Notes under the pieces: generated by a model
The model's input: only the letters and a program-made list of their open reading frames with translations
Told to the model about the DNA's origin: nothing
The model's database searches: none
Origin: a virus
Virus record (IMG/VR): IMGVR_UViG_3300049846_000151
Location: 1-20,512 of that record
Reading direction: 5' to 3' (one strand)
DNA: 20,512 nt
Part shown: positions 6,271 to 13,686 of the stretch, in pieces
Position numbering within the stretch: the stretch's first letter is position 1
How the letters are laid out: each line of letters begins with the position of its first letter
Made by a program: the position numbers and the translations under genes

Positions 6271-8493
6271 ATGAACAATAAACTGAGCCTGTGCATGATT
6301 GTGGGCAACGTCGAGAACTACATCGACCGTTGCCTGTCCAGCTTCAAGGTAATCGCGGACGAGATCGTCGTGGTCCGCGCCATCGGCAACCAGAAACCCG
6401 ACAAGACGCTGGACATCGCCAGGGACAAGTTCGGTGCCATCACTGGGGAGTATTTCAACGCGCCGGAACACTCCGATTGGCCCCATGTGGATAGCTTTGC
6501 TGCGGCACGACAGAAGTCGTTCGACATGGCCACCAACGACTACTGCATGTGGTGCGACTCGGACGACGTTCTCGAGGCCGGAGCCGACGTTGTTCGCGAC
6601 CTGCTAGACCGAGCCGAGTTCGCGGCCTACGTGTTCCCCTACAAGATTTTCGGGCGCGGAGTCAGTGTTCCGAGGGAGCGCATGATGCTCAAGTCGTCCG
6701 GGTATTGGAAGAACCCAGTGCATGAGTGCTTCGAGTTCCACGTCAAGAACCCGACAGCAACCATGGATGACAGGGTTGTGATCACGCACCTGCCTTACTC
6801 TGGCGGCAAGGGGGACAGTCATTCGCGCAATCTGAGGATCCTGCGGTCCATTCCAGAGGATCAGATGACCGGGGGGCAATGGTATCACATGGCCGGAGAG
6901 CTTGCCGCCATCGGCAAGGAGACTGAGAGCCTCGAGGCGTGCAAGAAGGCACTGGCTGACCCGACGCTTGGGAAGCCGGAGAAATACGAGATCTACATGA
7001 ACCTGGCGCGGATCTCGGAAGAGCCAAACACCCGCGCCGCACTGCTCCACCAAGCCTACGCCGCAGACCCGGAGAGGCGCGAGGCGTTGGGGCTTCTCGC
7101 GCACCATGAGATGGACTACGGGACCCCTCGAGCTGCACTGGCCTATGCGCGGCAGATGATGGCGACGATCCGGCCCAATAACGGGGACTGGAACGAGCGT
7201 GCCGGCGCCTATGGTTGGCTTGGAAACGACATCTACTGCCAGGCCCTGCGCTGCAACGGGGCCTTTGAGGCTGCCGAGGACATCAGGAAGGCAACCTTGG
7301 CGGAAGCGGGTGGCGCTAGGATTACGCTCATACACGCCACACGCGGTAGGCCGCAGCGTGCCGCCATCGCCAGGAAGCTGTGGCTGGACATGGCAGCGCA
7401 GCCGGAGCGGATAGAGCACATCTTCTGCATCGATGCGGATGATAAGGAATCTTACCCGCTGCGCCGGATGCACCATGTCATGGTGCCTTATCCTGACGCC
7501 GGGTGTGTGATGGCGTGGAACGTCGGGGCTGGGATGTCGTCCGGCCAGGTTCTGGTTCAGATGTCCGACGACTTTGTTCCGCCGGCACAGTGGGACAACC
7601 TAATCTGCGACCGCATTGGCGACTTGAACAAGGAGGCGGTGCTGGCTGTCAGCGACGGTCTGCGCGCCGACAAGCTGATGTGCATGGCGATCTGCACAAG
7701 GAAGTATTGGCAGCGCGACTACCTGCTGCTGCACCCGGACTTCAAGTCCATGTATTCGGACAACTGGTTTACGGACCAGGCATACAAGCGAGGGTGCGTC
7801 ATCGAGGCCCGGGACATCGTGTTCCAGCATGATCACCCGATCCTGCACGGCAAGTGGGACGAGACCTACGTGAAACAGAACGCGCCCGAGCGTTACGAGG
7901 ACGGAGCCAAGATCCTGCAGCGGTTGCGGGATGGCAAGGACTGGTCCGCTTGCCACGGCTGGTTCAACTACTATCCGCTGTATTGGCGCCAGTCCCAGTT
8001 ACTGAAGGACGGAGACTCCATTGTTGAGATCGGCGTGTGGCAGGGGCGCTCGCTGATCTACATGGCGCAACGCCTGAAGCAGATGGGCAAGAAGGTGAAG
8101 ATCTACGCCGTCGACACGTTCAAGGGTGATCCTGGAGTCGAGGAGCACATGAACACCGTGGCCAGCCATGGCGGAAGCATCCGTGCGGCATTCGAGGCCA
8201 ACCTGAAGCGGTGCGAGGTGGACGACATGGTCGAGATCATCGAGAGCGATAGCGCTGCTGCGGCATCGAGGCTGGAGGACAAGTCGGTGGCGTTCTGCTT
8301 CATCGACGCCTCCCACGACTACGACAGCGTCAAAAAGGACGTGGCCGCATGGCTTCCCAAGATTAAGACCGGCGGAACCATGTCTGGACACGACGCCCAG
8401 CATGAGCCGGTTCGGAAGGCTGTCAGAGAAGTTCTCGGCGGGAAGGCGAGGATCTTCGACGTGGTCTGGATCGCAGAAAACCTGAACACATAA
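6271..8493 (+). CDS. Fused glycosyltransferase-glycosyltransferase-methyltransferase
   Basis: The 740-residue protein has three parts. Residues 1-195 are a family 2 glycosyltransferase: KLSLCMIVGN at the start, a DEIVVVRAIG strand, WCDSDDV at 94-100 as the nucleotide-sugar/metal site, and WKNPVHE at 146-152. Residues 200-345 are helical and resemble tetratricopeptide repeats. Residues 350-540 are a second GT-A-like domain (ITLIHATRGRP at 351-361, FCIDADDKES at 385-394, MSDDFVPP at 431-438). Residues 580-740 are a class I SAM methyltransferase of the Methyltransf_24 kind (VEIGVWQGRS at 585-594, AVDTFKGD at 613-620, CFIDASHDYDSV at 676-687, GGTMSGHD at 701-708). It probably builds and methylates a glycan; the acceptor is unknown. 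The ATG follows a terminator U-run directly and has no Shine-Dalgarno sequence; an in-frame ATG at 6295 would cut into the first strand. The stop overlaps the next gene as TAATG. Confidence 0.88.
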   Translation: MNNKLSLCMIVGNVENYIDRCLSSFKVIADEIVVVRAIGNQKPDKTLDIARDKFGAITGEYFNAPEHSDWPHVDSFAAARQKSFDMATNDYCMWCDSDDVLEAGADVVRDLLDRAEFAAYVFPYKIFGRGVSVPRERMMLKSSGYWKNPVHECFEFHVKNPTATMDDRVVITHLPYSGGKGDSHSRNLRILRSIPEDQMTGGQWYHMAGELAAIGKETESLEACKKALADPTLGKPEKYEIYMNLARISEEPNTRAALLHQAYAADPERREALGLLAHHEMDYGTPRAALAYARQMMATIRPNNGDWNERAGAYGWLGNDIYCQALRCNGAFEAAEDIRKATLAEAGGARITLIHATRGRPQRAAIARKLWLDMAAQPERIEHIFCIDADDKESYPLRRMHHVMVPYPDAGCVMAWNVGAGMSSGQVLVQMSDDFVPPAQWDNLICDRIGDLNKEAVLAVSDGLRADKLMCMAICTRKYWQRDYLLLHPDFKSMYSDNWFTDQAYKRGCVIEARDIVFQHDHPILHGKWDETYVKQNAPERYEDGAKILQRLRDGKDWSACHGWFNYYPLYWRQSQLLKDGDSIVEIGVWQGRSLIYMAQRLKQMGKKVKIYAVDTFKGDPGVEEHMNTVASHGGSIRAAFEANLKRCEVDDMVEIIESDSAAAASRLEDKSVAFCFIDASHDYDSVKKDVAAWLPKIKTGGTMSGHDAQHEPVRKAVREVLGGKARIFDVVWIAENLNT

Positions 8494-9074
8494 TGAGCGC
8501 ACAAGACATCATTTTATCAGTCCTCACCCCGGCTGTGCCGTCTCGCTGGGAACAGCTTCGCGACCTTATGGGCGAGCTGTGCCGGCAGATTGGAGACCGC
8601 CCCGTCGAGCACCTTGTGTTCGTGGACAACAAGCGCAGAACGGTTGGAGAGAAGCGTGACGCTCTGCTGCGTGCCAGCCGGGGTAGATACGTGGCCTTTT
8701 GTGACGACGACGACTGGGTTGCGCCGAACTACATCGACAGGATTCTGGCCGGCATCGCCACGGGCGCAGCCGTGGTGACTTTTCGTCAGGAAGCCAGTGT
8801 CGATGATTTGGTGAGCACGGTTGAGTTCAAGCTGGCCAACGACAACGGTCCATTCATCCCGGGTGGAGTCACCAAACGGTCGGCCTGGCACATCTGCGCC
8901 TGGCGCCGGGATTACGCGATCCAGTCCAAGTTCCCGGCGACCAACTATGGGGAGGACTGGTCTTGGGCAGAGTCTTTGTGCCGGATGAAGTGCCTCGAGG
9001 AGCACCACATCCCAGAGGTGCTGCACTATTACCGGCACTCGAGCAAACACACCGAGGCGCCCCCACTAAGCTGA
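8493..9074 (+). CDS. Family 2 glycosyltransferase, small
   Basis: The 193-residue protein is a compact GT-A-fold glycosyltransferase. It begins ILSVLTPAVPSRWEQL, has TVGEKRDALL before a GRYVAFCDDDDWV segment (64-76) whose aspartates bind the nucleotide-sugar and metal, and contains NYGEDWSWAE (151-160), the usual place of the catalytic acidic residue. The ending HYYRHSSKH is also common in this group. It is coupled to the preceding fused enzyme by a TAATG overlap, so both probably act on the same glycan. The stop codon lies within copy 2 of the palindromic repeat. The sugar donor and acceptor cannot be read from the sequence. Confidence 0.88.
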   Translation: MSAQDIILSVLTPAVPSRWEQLRDLMGELCRQIGDRPVEHLVFVDNKRRTVGEKRDALLRASRGRYVAFCDDDDWVAPNYIDRILAGIATGAAVVTFRQEASVDDLVSTVEFKLANDNGPFIPGGVTKRSAWHICAWRRDYAIQSKFPATNYGEDWSWAESLCRMKCLEEHHIPEVLHYYRHSSKHTEAPPLS

Positions 9075-9082
9075 AATTCAGC
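9071..9082. promoter_or_regulatory. Palindromic repeat CTGAAATTCAGC, copy 2
   Basis: This copy is extended to GCTGAAATTCAGCCAAT, which shares the CCAAT flank with copy 3. It begins in the stop codon of the small glycosyltransferase and lies 43 bases before the GTG start of the head-closure-like gene, at the point where the structural operon resumes after the glycan cassette. Confidence 0.6.
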
Positions 9083-9091
9083 CAATTAGAG

Positions 9092-9119
9092 AGGGGTAAA
9101 GCCGACCCCTAAACTCGGC
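9092..9119 (+). other. Two mutually exclusive hairpins before the neck genes
   Basis: AGGGGT (9092-9097) can pair with ACCCCT (9105-9110), while GCCGA (9101-9105) can pair with TCGGC (9115-9119). The two stems share bases, so only one can form. No U-run follows either, so this is not a classical terminator; a switch or leader structure is possible but unproven. Confidence 0.35.
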
Positions 9120-9125
9120 CACTTT

Positions 9126-9506
9126 GTGCCTGAATCCGTCGCCGTCAAAGACTTAACGCTTGGACTCCAAGACCTTGAGTGGGTCATGGGGACTCCGACG
9201 TTTACGTGGAAGGGCGCCGAGGTTGACTGCGTTCCATCGTCGCTGCGTTACGGGACGGTCCTGTCCGTTGGCGGGTTTGAATACAGCGTCCAGCTCACGC
9301 TTTACGTCAGGAAAAGTCACTGGCTCACGGTGGACACGACCTTGGTTACTGTGGATTCCATCCTCTACACCAGCGACAACGACATGGTCGTGCCGGTGAC
9401 GGGACGGAAATGCACGTTCCGGGGGAAGGTCTACAGGGTGGTGGGATGCCGCGAGTCTGGGCCGCGCAGCCATTACGAACTGGATCTGGCCGACTCCAAG
9501 CAATGA
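9126..9506 (+). CDS. Head-closure (neck) protein, gpFII-like
   Basis: The 126-residue, beta-rich protein is the first structural gene after the glycan cassette. The order head closure, minor tail, tail terminator, tube is usual in siphoviruses. Alternating strands with GGFEYSVQLTLYV and, near the end, GRKCTFRGKVYRVVGCRES and HYELDLAD follow the pattern 'g..i.i.g..Yrv.......g....l.L' common in small head-closure and head-tail joining proteins. Such proteins seal the filled head and connect it to the tail. The start is uncertain: GTG 9126 has no Shine-Dalgarno sequence, and an in-frame ATG at 9186 would give 106 residues starting MGTPTFTWKG. The stop overlaps the next ATG (ATGA). Function is inferred from position and strand pattern. 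Confidence 0.65.
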   Translation: MPESVAVKDLTLGLQDLEWVMGTPTFTWKGAEVDCVPSSLRYGTVLSVGGFEYSVQLTLYVRKSHWLTVDTTLVTVDSILYTSDNDMVVPVTGRKCTFRGKVYRVVGCRESGPRSHYELDLADSKQ

Positions 9507-10417
9507 CTCCGACCATCCATCTGAACACGAATGAGTTCCTTCGGGCTACGAAGGAATACATGTCCTATTTCCGCATCGACGTTGCCGACATGAACAACCA
9601 GAACGCACACGACGTTCTGGATAACGCCGCCACCTATTGGTCCCGGTATAAAGGCGGATACGATGCCCGGCGAGCGGCTGTTAGGGCCTACATGTGGCAG
9701 GTGTTGGCCTACAACATCAGGATGAAGCGCACCGACGAGGGCAACAGGATCGGGTTGCGTGCGTCTGGTGCCATCAAGATCGGGAAGACCGTCGTCAACA
9801 AGAGGACCGGCGAGAGTGAGATCAAGTTCCAGACGCCGCGCGTCAGGCCGAGCCGAGTCAAGGATCTTGGCAAGTTCAGGCACTACGGAAGAACGCGCCG
9901 GACATCGAATGGATACGGTCAGCAGCTGCATCGCGCCAACCTGATCGTTCAAGCCAGGCAGCGGGCGCAGGGCAAGCCGGGGTTGTGGGGCAAGAAGATG
10001 GCCAAGGCAGCCGGCAAACTGGCAGGTGGAGCCGCCCGATCTGTCGGGTCTGTTGTCATACCAATCCTGATGTCTCTGGACGGGTTCCGTAACGTGGCCA
10101 AATACAAGCGGAGAGGCGGATACGCGATCCTATCCAAGGGCATTAGCAGGTGGGGTCAATCCAGGTCTTTCGGTGGATCTCAAGTTGCCAGGGGATCAAG
10201 CACGCAATCCACGGCAACGGCTACTATGGAGTGGAACATCAGGGCGTCCATTCTGCGCGACAACAGTGGCTGGGCTCGGCAGATGATCATCAGCGTGTTT
10301 AACGCCGCACTGGCCGAGCGTGCAGGCAAGCTGTTGCGAGCCGTTGAGCGCGAGTTTCAGCGTCGTGCCAACCGCTACAACGCCAGAAAGGCCGAGCTGT
10401 CGTCGTTTGGTGTATGA
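9503..10417 (+). CDS. Basic minor tail/neck protein
   Basis: The 304-residue protein starts at ATG 9503, overlapping the previous stop. It is strongly basic throughout, with a helical N-terminus containing aromatic residues (EYMSYFRIDVADMNNQNAHD), a middle rich in Lys/Arg/Gly with tracts such as GKKMAKAAGKLAGGAARS, and an amphipathic C-terminal helix (LLRAVEREFQRRANRY). The place between head closure and tail terminator is where HK97 gp10-like or lambda gpZ-like tail-completion proteins are found. Its N-terminus could be such a domain, but it is about twice the usual gp10-like length and no diagnostic motif is visible. It overlaps the next gene by four bases (ATGA). The precise role is uncertain. 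Confidence 0.6.
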   Translation: MTPTIHLNTNEFLRATKEYMSYFRIDVADMNNQNAHDVLDNAATYWSRYKGGYDARRAAVRAYMWQVLAYNIRMKRTDEGNRIGLRASGAIKIGKTVVNKRTGESEIKFQTPRVRPSRVKDLGKFRHYGRTRRTSNGYGQQLHRANLIVQARQRAQGKPGLWGKKMAKAAGKLAGGAARSVGSVVIPILMSLDGFRNVAKYKRRGGYAILSKGISRWGQSRSFGGSQVARGSSTQSTATATMEWNIRASILRDNSGWARQMIISVFNAALAERAGKLLRAVEREFQRRANRYNARKAELSSFGV

Positions 10418-10872
10418 GCAGTGAGATCACAGCACTGTGCGAAAGGGCAGCCGCGGAATATCTGCGTACGCTCACTCTTACCGTGCCGTCAACCAACATC
10501 TACGAGGGGATATACAACGAGATCGCGCTCGAGAACGAAACGACCGAGGTGATCAAGGATCTTCCTCGCATCGAGTGCGCCTGCCAGTCGGCAAACCAAT
10601 ACGCATGGCCAGCCAACAACTGGGAGTGCGAGCTGATGGTTGTCCTTACCGTGAGCGGAGATGACAACACGTCAGCAGAGTTCCGAACCATGGCCGGCGA
10701 GCTGTCAGACGCACTTGCCGACACGGACTTGCCGTCACTGCTCAGTTCATCGTTGTCGGGGTTCACATGCTTCCACGTCGTCCCAGGCACCCAAGGTTGG
10801 AGCGTGGATGGCAGGAACTGGCAGATGACCACAGGTCTGACCGCATTCTGTGCTCCGGCTGACATCAGTTGA
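10414..10872 (+). CDS. Tail terminator-like protein
   Basis: The 152-residue protein lies immediately before the tail-tube gene, the usual place for the protein that caps the tube and joins it to the head (lambda gpU and its relatives). It opens with a helix of a length seen in that family, has a strand ending in DLPRIECAC, an alternating strand WECELMVVLTVSG, a helix FRTMAGELSDALADTDL, and a last strand WQMTTGLTAFCA. This alpha-beta order fits tail terminators. Start and stop both overlap or adjoin neighbours: ATG sits in the previous TGA, and the stop touches the shared 20-base leader. No direct motif proves the call. Confidence 0.68.
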   Translation: MSSEITALCERAAAEYLRTLTLTVPSTNIYEGIYNEIALENETTEVIKDLPRIECACQSANQYAWPANNWECELMVVLTVSGDDNTSAEFRTMAGELSDALADTDLPSLLSSSLSGFTCFHVVPGTQGWSVDGRNWQMTTGLTAFCAPADIS

Positions 10873-10891
10873 TAACCGTTAACTACCACAC
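10872..10891 (+). promoter_or_regulatory. 20-base leader shared with the capsid gene, tail-tube copy
   Basis: ATAACCGTTAACTACCACAC starts at the last base of the previous stop codon and ends three bases before the tail-tube ATG. It is the partner of the element at 5243-5262. Here no Shine-Dalgarno sequence separates it from the ATG, so it may act in translation itself or carry a promoter. Confidence 0.55.
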
Positions 10892-10894
10892 ACT

Positions 10895-11356
10895 ATGGCA
10901 ACACAAATCGCAAAAGCTCACGTTTTTGGGCTCGGGACTTTCGTCTGCAAGACCATTGCCGGCGTCACTATCGGCGGCAACTCGACAGGTGGCAGCCTGT
11001 CCCACGAATCCGAGGTGGACAAGATCAAGGGACTAGACGGAGAGGTAACCAGCCTCATCGCGCACGGGGACAGCTTGGCGTGCGAGTTCAACATGATCCC
11101 AGAGGCGACGACGCAAGCCGGAGCCAAGGTGGCCTGCAATCTTCCGGCCACGCTGACTGGAGTGTCCATCGGTGGACTTCCGATTGTTGCAAGTGGACCG
11201 TTCTCTGACGCACTGAACACAAACGGCAGCAACACTCAGCCTTGGGTCTATGAGGGCGGCGGGAAGATCAACCTGTCCAACTCTGAGAAGTGGACAATGA
11301 CTTTGCCGCTCAAGCGTTATTACGGAATCACCGACACGACCGGCATCACGACCTAA
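10895..11356 (+). CDS. Major tail tube protein
   Basis: The 153-residue protein is beta-rich, low in charge and rich in Gly, Ser and Thr, as expected for the subunit of a siphovirus tail tube. Features include GGSLSHESEVDKIKGLDGEV early on, an extended loop, a strand ACEFNMIPEA, and the closing WTMTLPLKRYYGI. Its place between a terminator-like gene and a chaperone/tape-measure pair supports the role. The shared leader suggests high expression, parallel to the capsid. It has no Shine-Dalgarno sequence. The stop overlaps the next start as TAATG. A minor tail protein is the alternative. Confidence 0.72.
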   Translation: MATQIAKAHVFGLGTFVCKTIAGVTIGGNSTGGSLSHESEVDKIKGLDGEVTSLIAHGDSLACEFNMIPEATTQAGAKVACNLPATLTGVSIGGLPIVASGPFSDALNTNGSNTQPWVYEGGGKINLSNSEKWTMTLPLKRYYGITDTTGITT

Positions 11357-11901
11357 TGAGGTCAGACTTCCAGCGGGCGTTTATCCGTCCTGAGACCAGG
11401 GTGTTTGGGCTCGAGCTACAGCCATTGACGGTTGGGCACCTGCTTCACCTGTTTCGATCTGATCTGCCGCCATTCGCCTCTGCCGGGCCAGCAGAGCTGT
11501 TGCAAGCCGTGTTCTACTGTTCACAGCCGTGGCGCGACAGTGAGCGCGACAAGAACAAGTGGTGGGCAAGGCTGTTCTGCAGGTTCTGGTGGTCGCGTGT
11601 TAAGCGGATGAAGTATCTTGACCACCTGGCCGCGTTCAATGACTACATCACGGACGGGCTATACATCCCGCAGACCAAGCACGACCCGCAGACTGCAAGG
11701 ACTGTCGAGTCGCCGTCACCTGTGCGGTTACTTGCCGCCGGAATGGCGTACTTTGGGATGTCTTATGACGAGGTGTTGGACGCCCCGGTGAAAGAGCTGT
11801 GCGCCATTTACATTGCCTACATGGAAATGGAGGGCCGCGCAGAGCTGTGGACGGAGGACGATGAGCAGCTGTGGCTGGCGGCACAGGGGAGGAACAACTA
11901 A
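11356..11901 (+). CDS. Tail assembly chaperone-like protein
   Basis: The 181-residue protein lies between the tube and tape-measure genes, where tail assembly chaperones are usual. The start is ATG 11356 in the TAATG overlap. The N-terminus carries LELQPLTVGHLLHLFRSDLP, the 'L.pLtlgH...L' pattern seen in such proteins, and the middle is tryptophan- and arginine-rich (KWWARLFCRFWWSRVKRM). A later helix reads LLAAGMAYFGMSYDEVLD, and the end is acidic (WTEDDEQLWLAA). The motor chaperones G and GT of lambda arise by frameshift; I see no slippery heptamer at the end of this gene, so a single product is expected. Function is inferred by position. Confidence 0.62.
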   Translation: MRSDFQRAFIRPETRVFGLELQPLTVGHLLHLFRSDLPPFASAGPAELLQAVFYCSQPWRDSERDKNKWWARLFCRFWWSRVKRMKYLDHLAAFNDYITDGLYIPQTKHDPQTARTVESPSPVRLLAAGMAYFGMSYDEVLDAPVKELCAIYIAYMEMEGRAELWTEDDEQLWLAAQGRNN

Positions 11902-12602
11902 TGGCCCTGCTGCGTCTGATGGGCGTGTTCGGCATGGACACGCGCCCGTTCCATTCTGCGATGGGACAGGCGGAAACCCGCGTTGTCAGGGCACGCGGCA
12001 AGATCGGGTCAGGCATCAGCACACTGGTCGGCGGCATCGGAATCCGGTCCATGCTGACAATGGTGACGCAGCTAGGTGACACCGCAGACGAAATCAGGGA
12101 GAAGTTCGACAAGGTTGGAATCAACATCTCAGAGGAGGAGATCAAGAGAATCGTTGAGGTCAACAACATGATCGAGCAGACCGGGATGCGCCTAAAGAAG
12201 GCGATGGTCTCGGTTGTTGATTGGATTTACAGATACGTTGTCAAACCGTTCATCGATGGTGTTGAGTTGATTTCTAGGATGTGGGGTGCATTTAGTGCCG
12301 GCGGGCTCGAGGCAATGTATAGGGAGGTTGACGCGGTGCTCGAGGACAAGCAAAAGGAAGAAGAGGAGACAGCAAAGGCTGTCGAGGAGAAGATGAAGCC
12401 GGAAGAGAAGGATAAGAGTCGCGGGCAGGCCAAAGAGGATGCTAAGATCCTTTTGACCGGCGCCGTTCGCGGTGCCGGCGAGCTTGCCGCAATCGGCGGG
12501 TTCAGCCAGTTCGACGCCGGCCCTAATGGTGTTCAGAGCAAGCAGCTTCGCGAGCTGCAGCGCATCACCAAGAACACGGAGTCTCTAAAGATCAACCTAT
12601 GA
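11901..12602 (+). CDS. Short tape-measure-like protein
   Basis: The 233-residue protein starts at ATG 11901 (TAATG overlap). Its N-terminus, MGVFGMDTRPFHSAMGQAET, resembles tape measures, which begin with a 'g.D...f..al......' helix. Hydrophobic stretches lie around 38-58 and 103-118. A long, highly charged coil spans about 139-180 (KQKEEEETAKAVEEKMKPEE and onward). The end has ELAAIGGFSQF and QLRELQRITKNTESL, a pattern I associate with the C-termini of tape measures. If fully helical it would span about 35 nm (233 x 0.15 nm), far shorter than the lambda tape measure of over 800 residues. It may be a true short tape measure or an internal tail protein. The stop overlaps the next ATG. Confidence 0.6.
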   Translation: MALLRLMGVFGMDTRPFHSAMGQAETRVVRARGKIGSGISTLVGGIGIRSMLTMVTQLGDTADEIREKFDKVGINISEEEIKRIVEVNNMIEQTGMRLKKAMVSVVDWIYRYVVKPFIDGVELISRMWGAFSAGGLEAMYREVDAVLEDKQKEEEETAKAVEEKMKPEEKDKSRGQAKEDAKILLTGAVRGAGELAAIGGFSQFDAGPNGVQSKQLRELQRITKNTESLKINL

Positions 12603-13450
12603 GCACCCTTGTAGGTGAAGCCACACTAAAAGTCGGCAGCTCGCTGGTCTATGACCCGGTGCGCGGCCCAGAGCTGCGAGAGACCTACAAAGGAACCGAG
12701 ACCGGACTAAACGCCCTAGCCAGCGCGTTCTCGTTGTCTGGCAACCGCACCGAGATGTCCAATGACGGCGGCACATGGACCCTGGTTGTCACGTTTGCAA
12801 CCGAAACCAACGACGGGTCTGGTTCCGAGACGCCGGTAGACAAGTGGGATATATCGAGGGACTACTACCTCGAGCCAATCTGGGCGCATCCTAATGTGCA
12901 TTCGCTGGCCAAGAACATGAACACGGCAGTGAGTGCCATGGACAACCTGGCCGCGATCCGGCGCGACATCGAGAACGCATTGAACGGTAAGATACCGACA
13001 TCACAGGACAACAGTGGGAACTCGGTGACTTACGAGGAATACACAGAAGGGCCTGTTCCGCCAACGTATTTTGAGACTTCTCCAGCACCATGGTCTGCAG
13101 CAAAGCTGCGCCTCTACAAGCTGATGGTGCGCGGGCTCGAGTCGTTTGAGACCGAACGGTGCGTGATCAGCCGGGTTCGCTCGTTCAGCATCGGCTATCC
13201 AACCAGGATGAAGCTGGACGCAATCCCGGTTGTGTATACAACGAATAGCCTGATCTCGACGTTCGATGTGCCTGCTGTGATTCAGGCGCAGCTGCCAGAC
13301 GAACCTTCATCTGACCAGACACCGGACGGGACGCAGTGGGCGTGGAAGTTGAGGAAGGATCATTCCACGATCAACTACTACGGCAAGGTCGAAGAGACAA
13401 GGGAATGGGTCTATTCCGCCTGGTCAACCGACGTCTACAACGTGATCTGA
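12599..13450 (+). CDS. Tail tip/distal tail protein, unclassified
   Basis: The 283-residue protein follows the tape-measure-like gene and precedes the large tail proteins, the usual place for distal tail or baseplate hub proteins. It is beta-rich with many Asn, Thr and Ser. The segments EMSNDGGTWTLVVTFATET, EPIWAHPNVHSLAKNMN and PVVYTTNSLISTFDVPAVIQ alternate strands and loops, and the end reads WVYSAWSTDVYNVI. I recognise no family motif. The overlap of ATG with the previous stop (ATGA), and of its own stop with the next start (TGATG), place it in the same operon. Confidence 0.58.
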   Translation: MSTLVGEATLKVGSSLVYDPVRGPELRETYKGTETGLNALASAFSLSGNRTEMSNDGGTWTLVVTFATETNDGSGSETPVDKWDISRDYYLEPIWAHPNVHSLAKNMNTAVSAMDNLAAIRRDIENALNGKIPTSQDNSGNSVTYEEYTEGPVPPTYFETSPAPWSAAKLRLYKLMVRGLESFETERCVISRVRSFSIGYPTRMKLDAIPVVYTTNSLISTFDVPAVIQAQLPDEPSSDQTPDGTQWAWKLRKDHSTINYYGKVEETREWVYSAWSTDVYNVI

Positions 13451-13686
13451 TGCCAACGCCAGTTCCACAAAAGCTACCAGAGGTGACCGGGACAGGATCC
13501 TTGGCTAAAGGGTTCCGAATGGTCTTCAGAACTGTGAACGCACTGATTGAATGCGTTGAGAGCCTGCAGCCAAGACCTGGCGCCGATGATGAATACTTCA
13601 GCCACACCGGCATCGGCACAACCAGGAAGTCAAGATCGGCGGGCTCCGGCACCAGCAATGGAGACGGAACCGCTCGATGGGCCTGA
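13450..13686 (+). CDS. Small protein of unknown function between tail genes
   Basis: The 78-residue frame starts at ATG 13450 in a TGATG overlap and ends ten bases into the next gene. The protein has a proline-rich N-terminus, a helical part (SLAKGFRMVFRTVNALIECV) and a Gly/Ser/Thr-rich end. Tight coupling on both sides and the absence of any other frame support it being expressed. It may act with the large tail protein. I do not recognise a family. Confidence 0.6.
   Translation: MPTPVPQKLPEVTGTGSLAKGFRMVFRTVNALIECVESLQPRPGADDEYFSHTGIGTTRKSRSAGSGTSNGDGTARWA

Noticed and set aside
6604-7476. Leftward 290-residue open frame opposite the fused glycosyltransferase
   Set aside because: It is an antisense shadow; the sense frame carries clear catalytic motifs.
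11840-11905. Programmed frameshift from the chaperone-like gene into the next frame
   Set aside because: No slippery heptamer of the X-XXY-YYZ type is visible before the stop, and the next gene has its own TAATG start.
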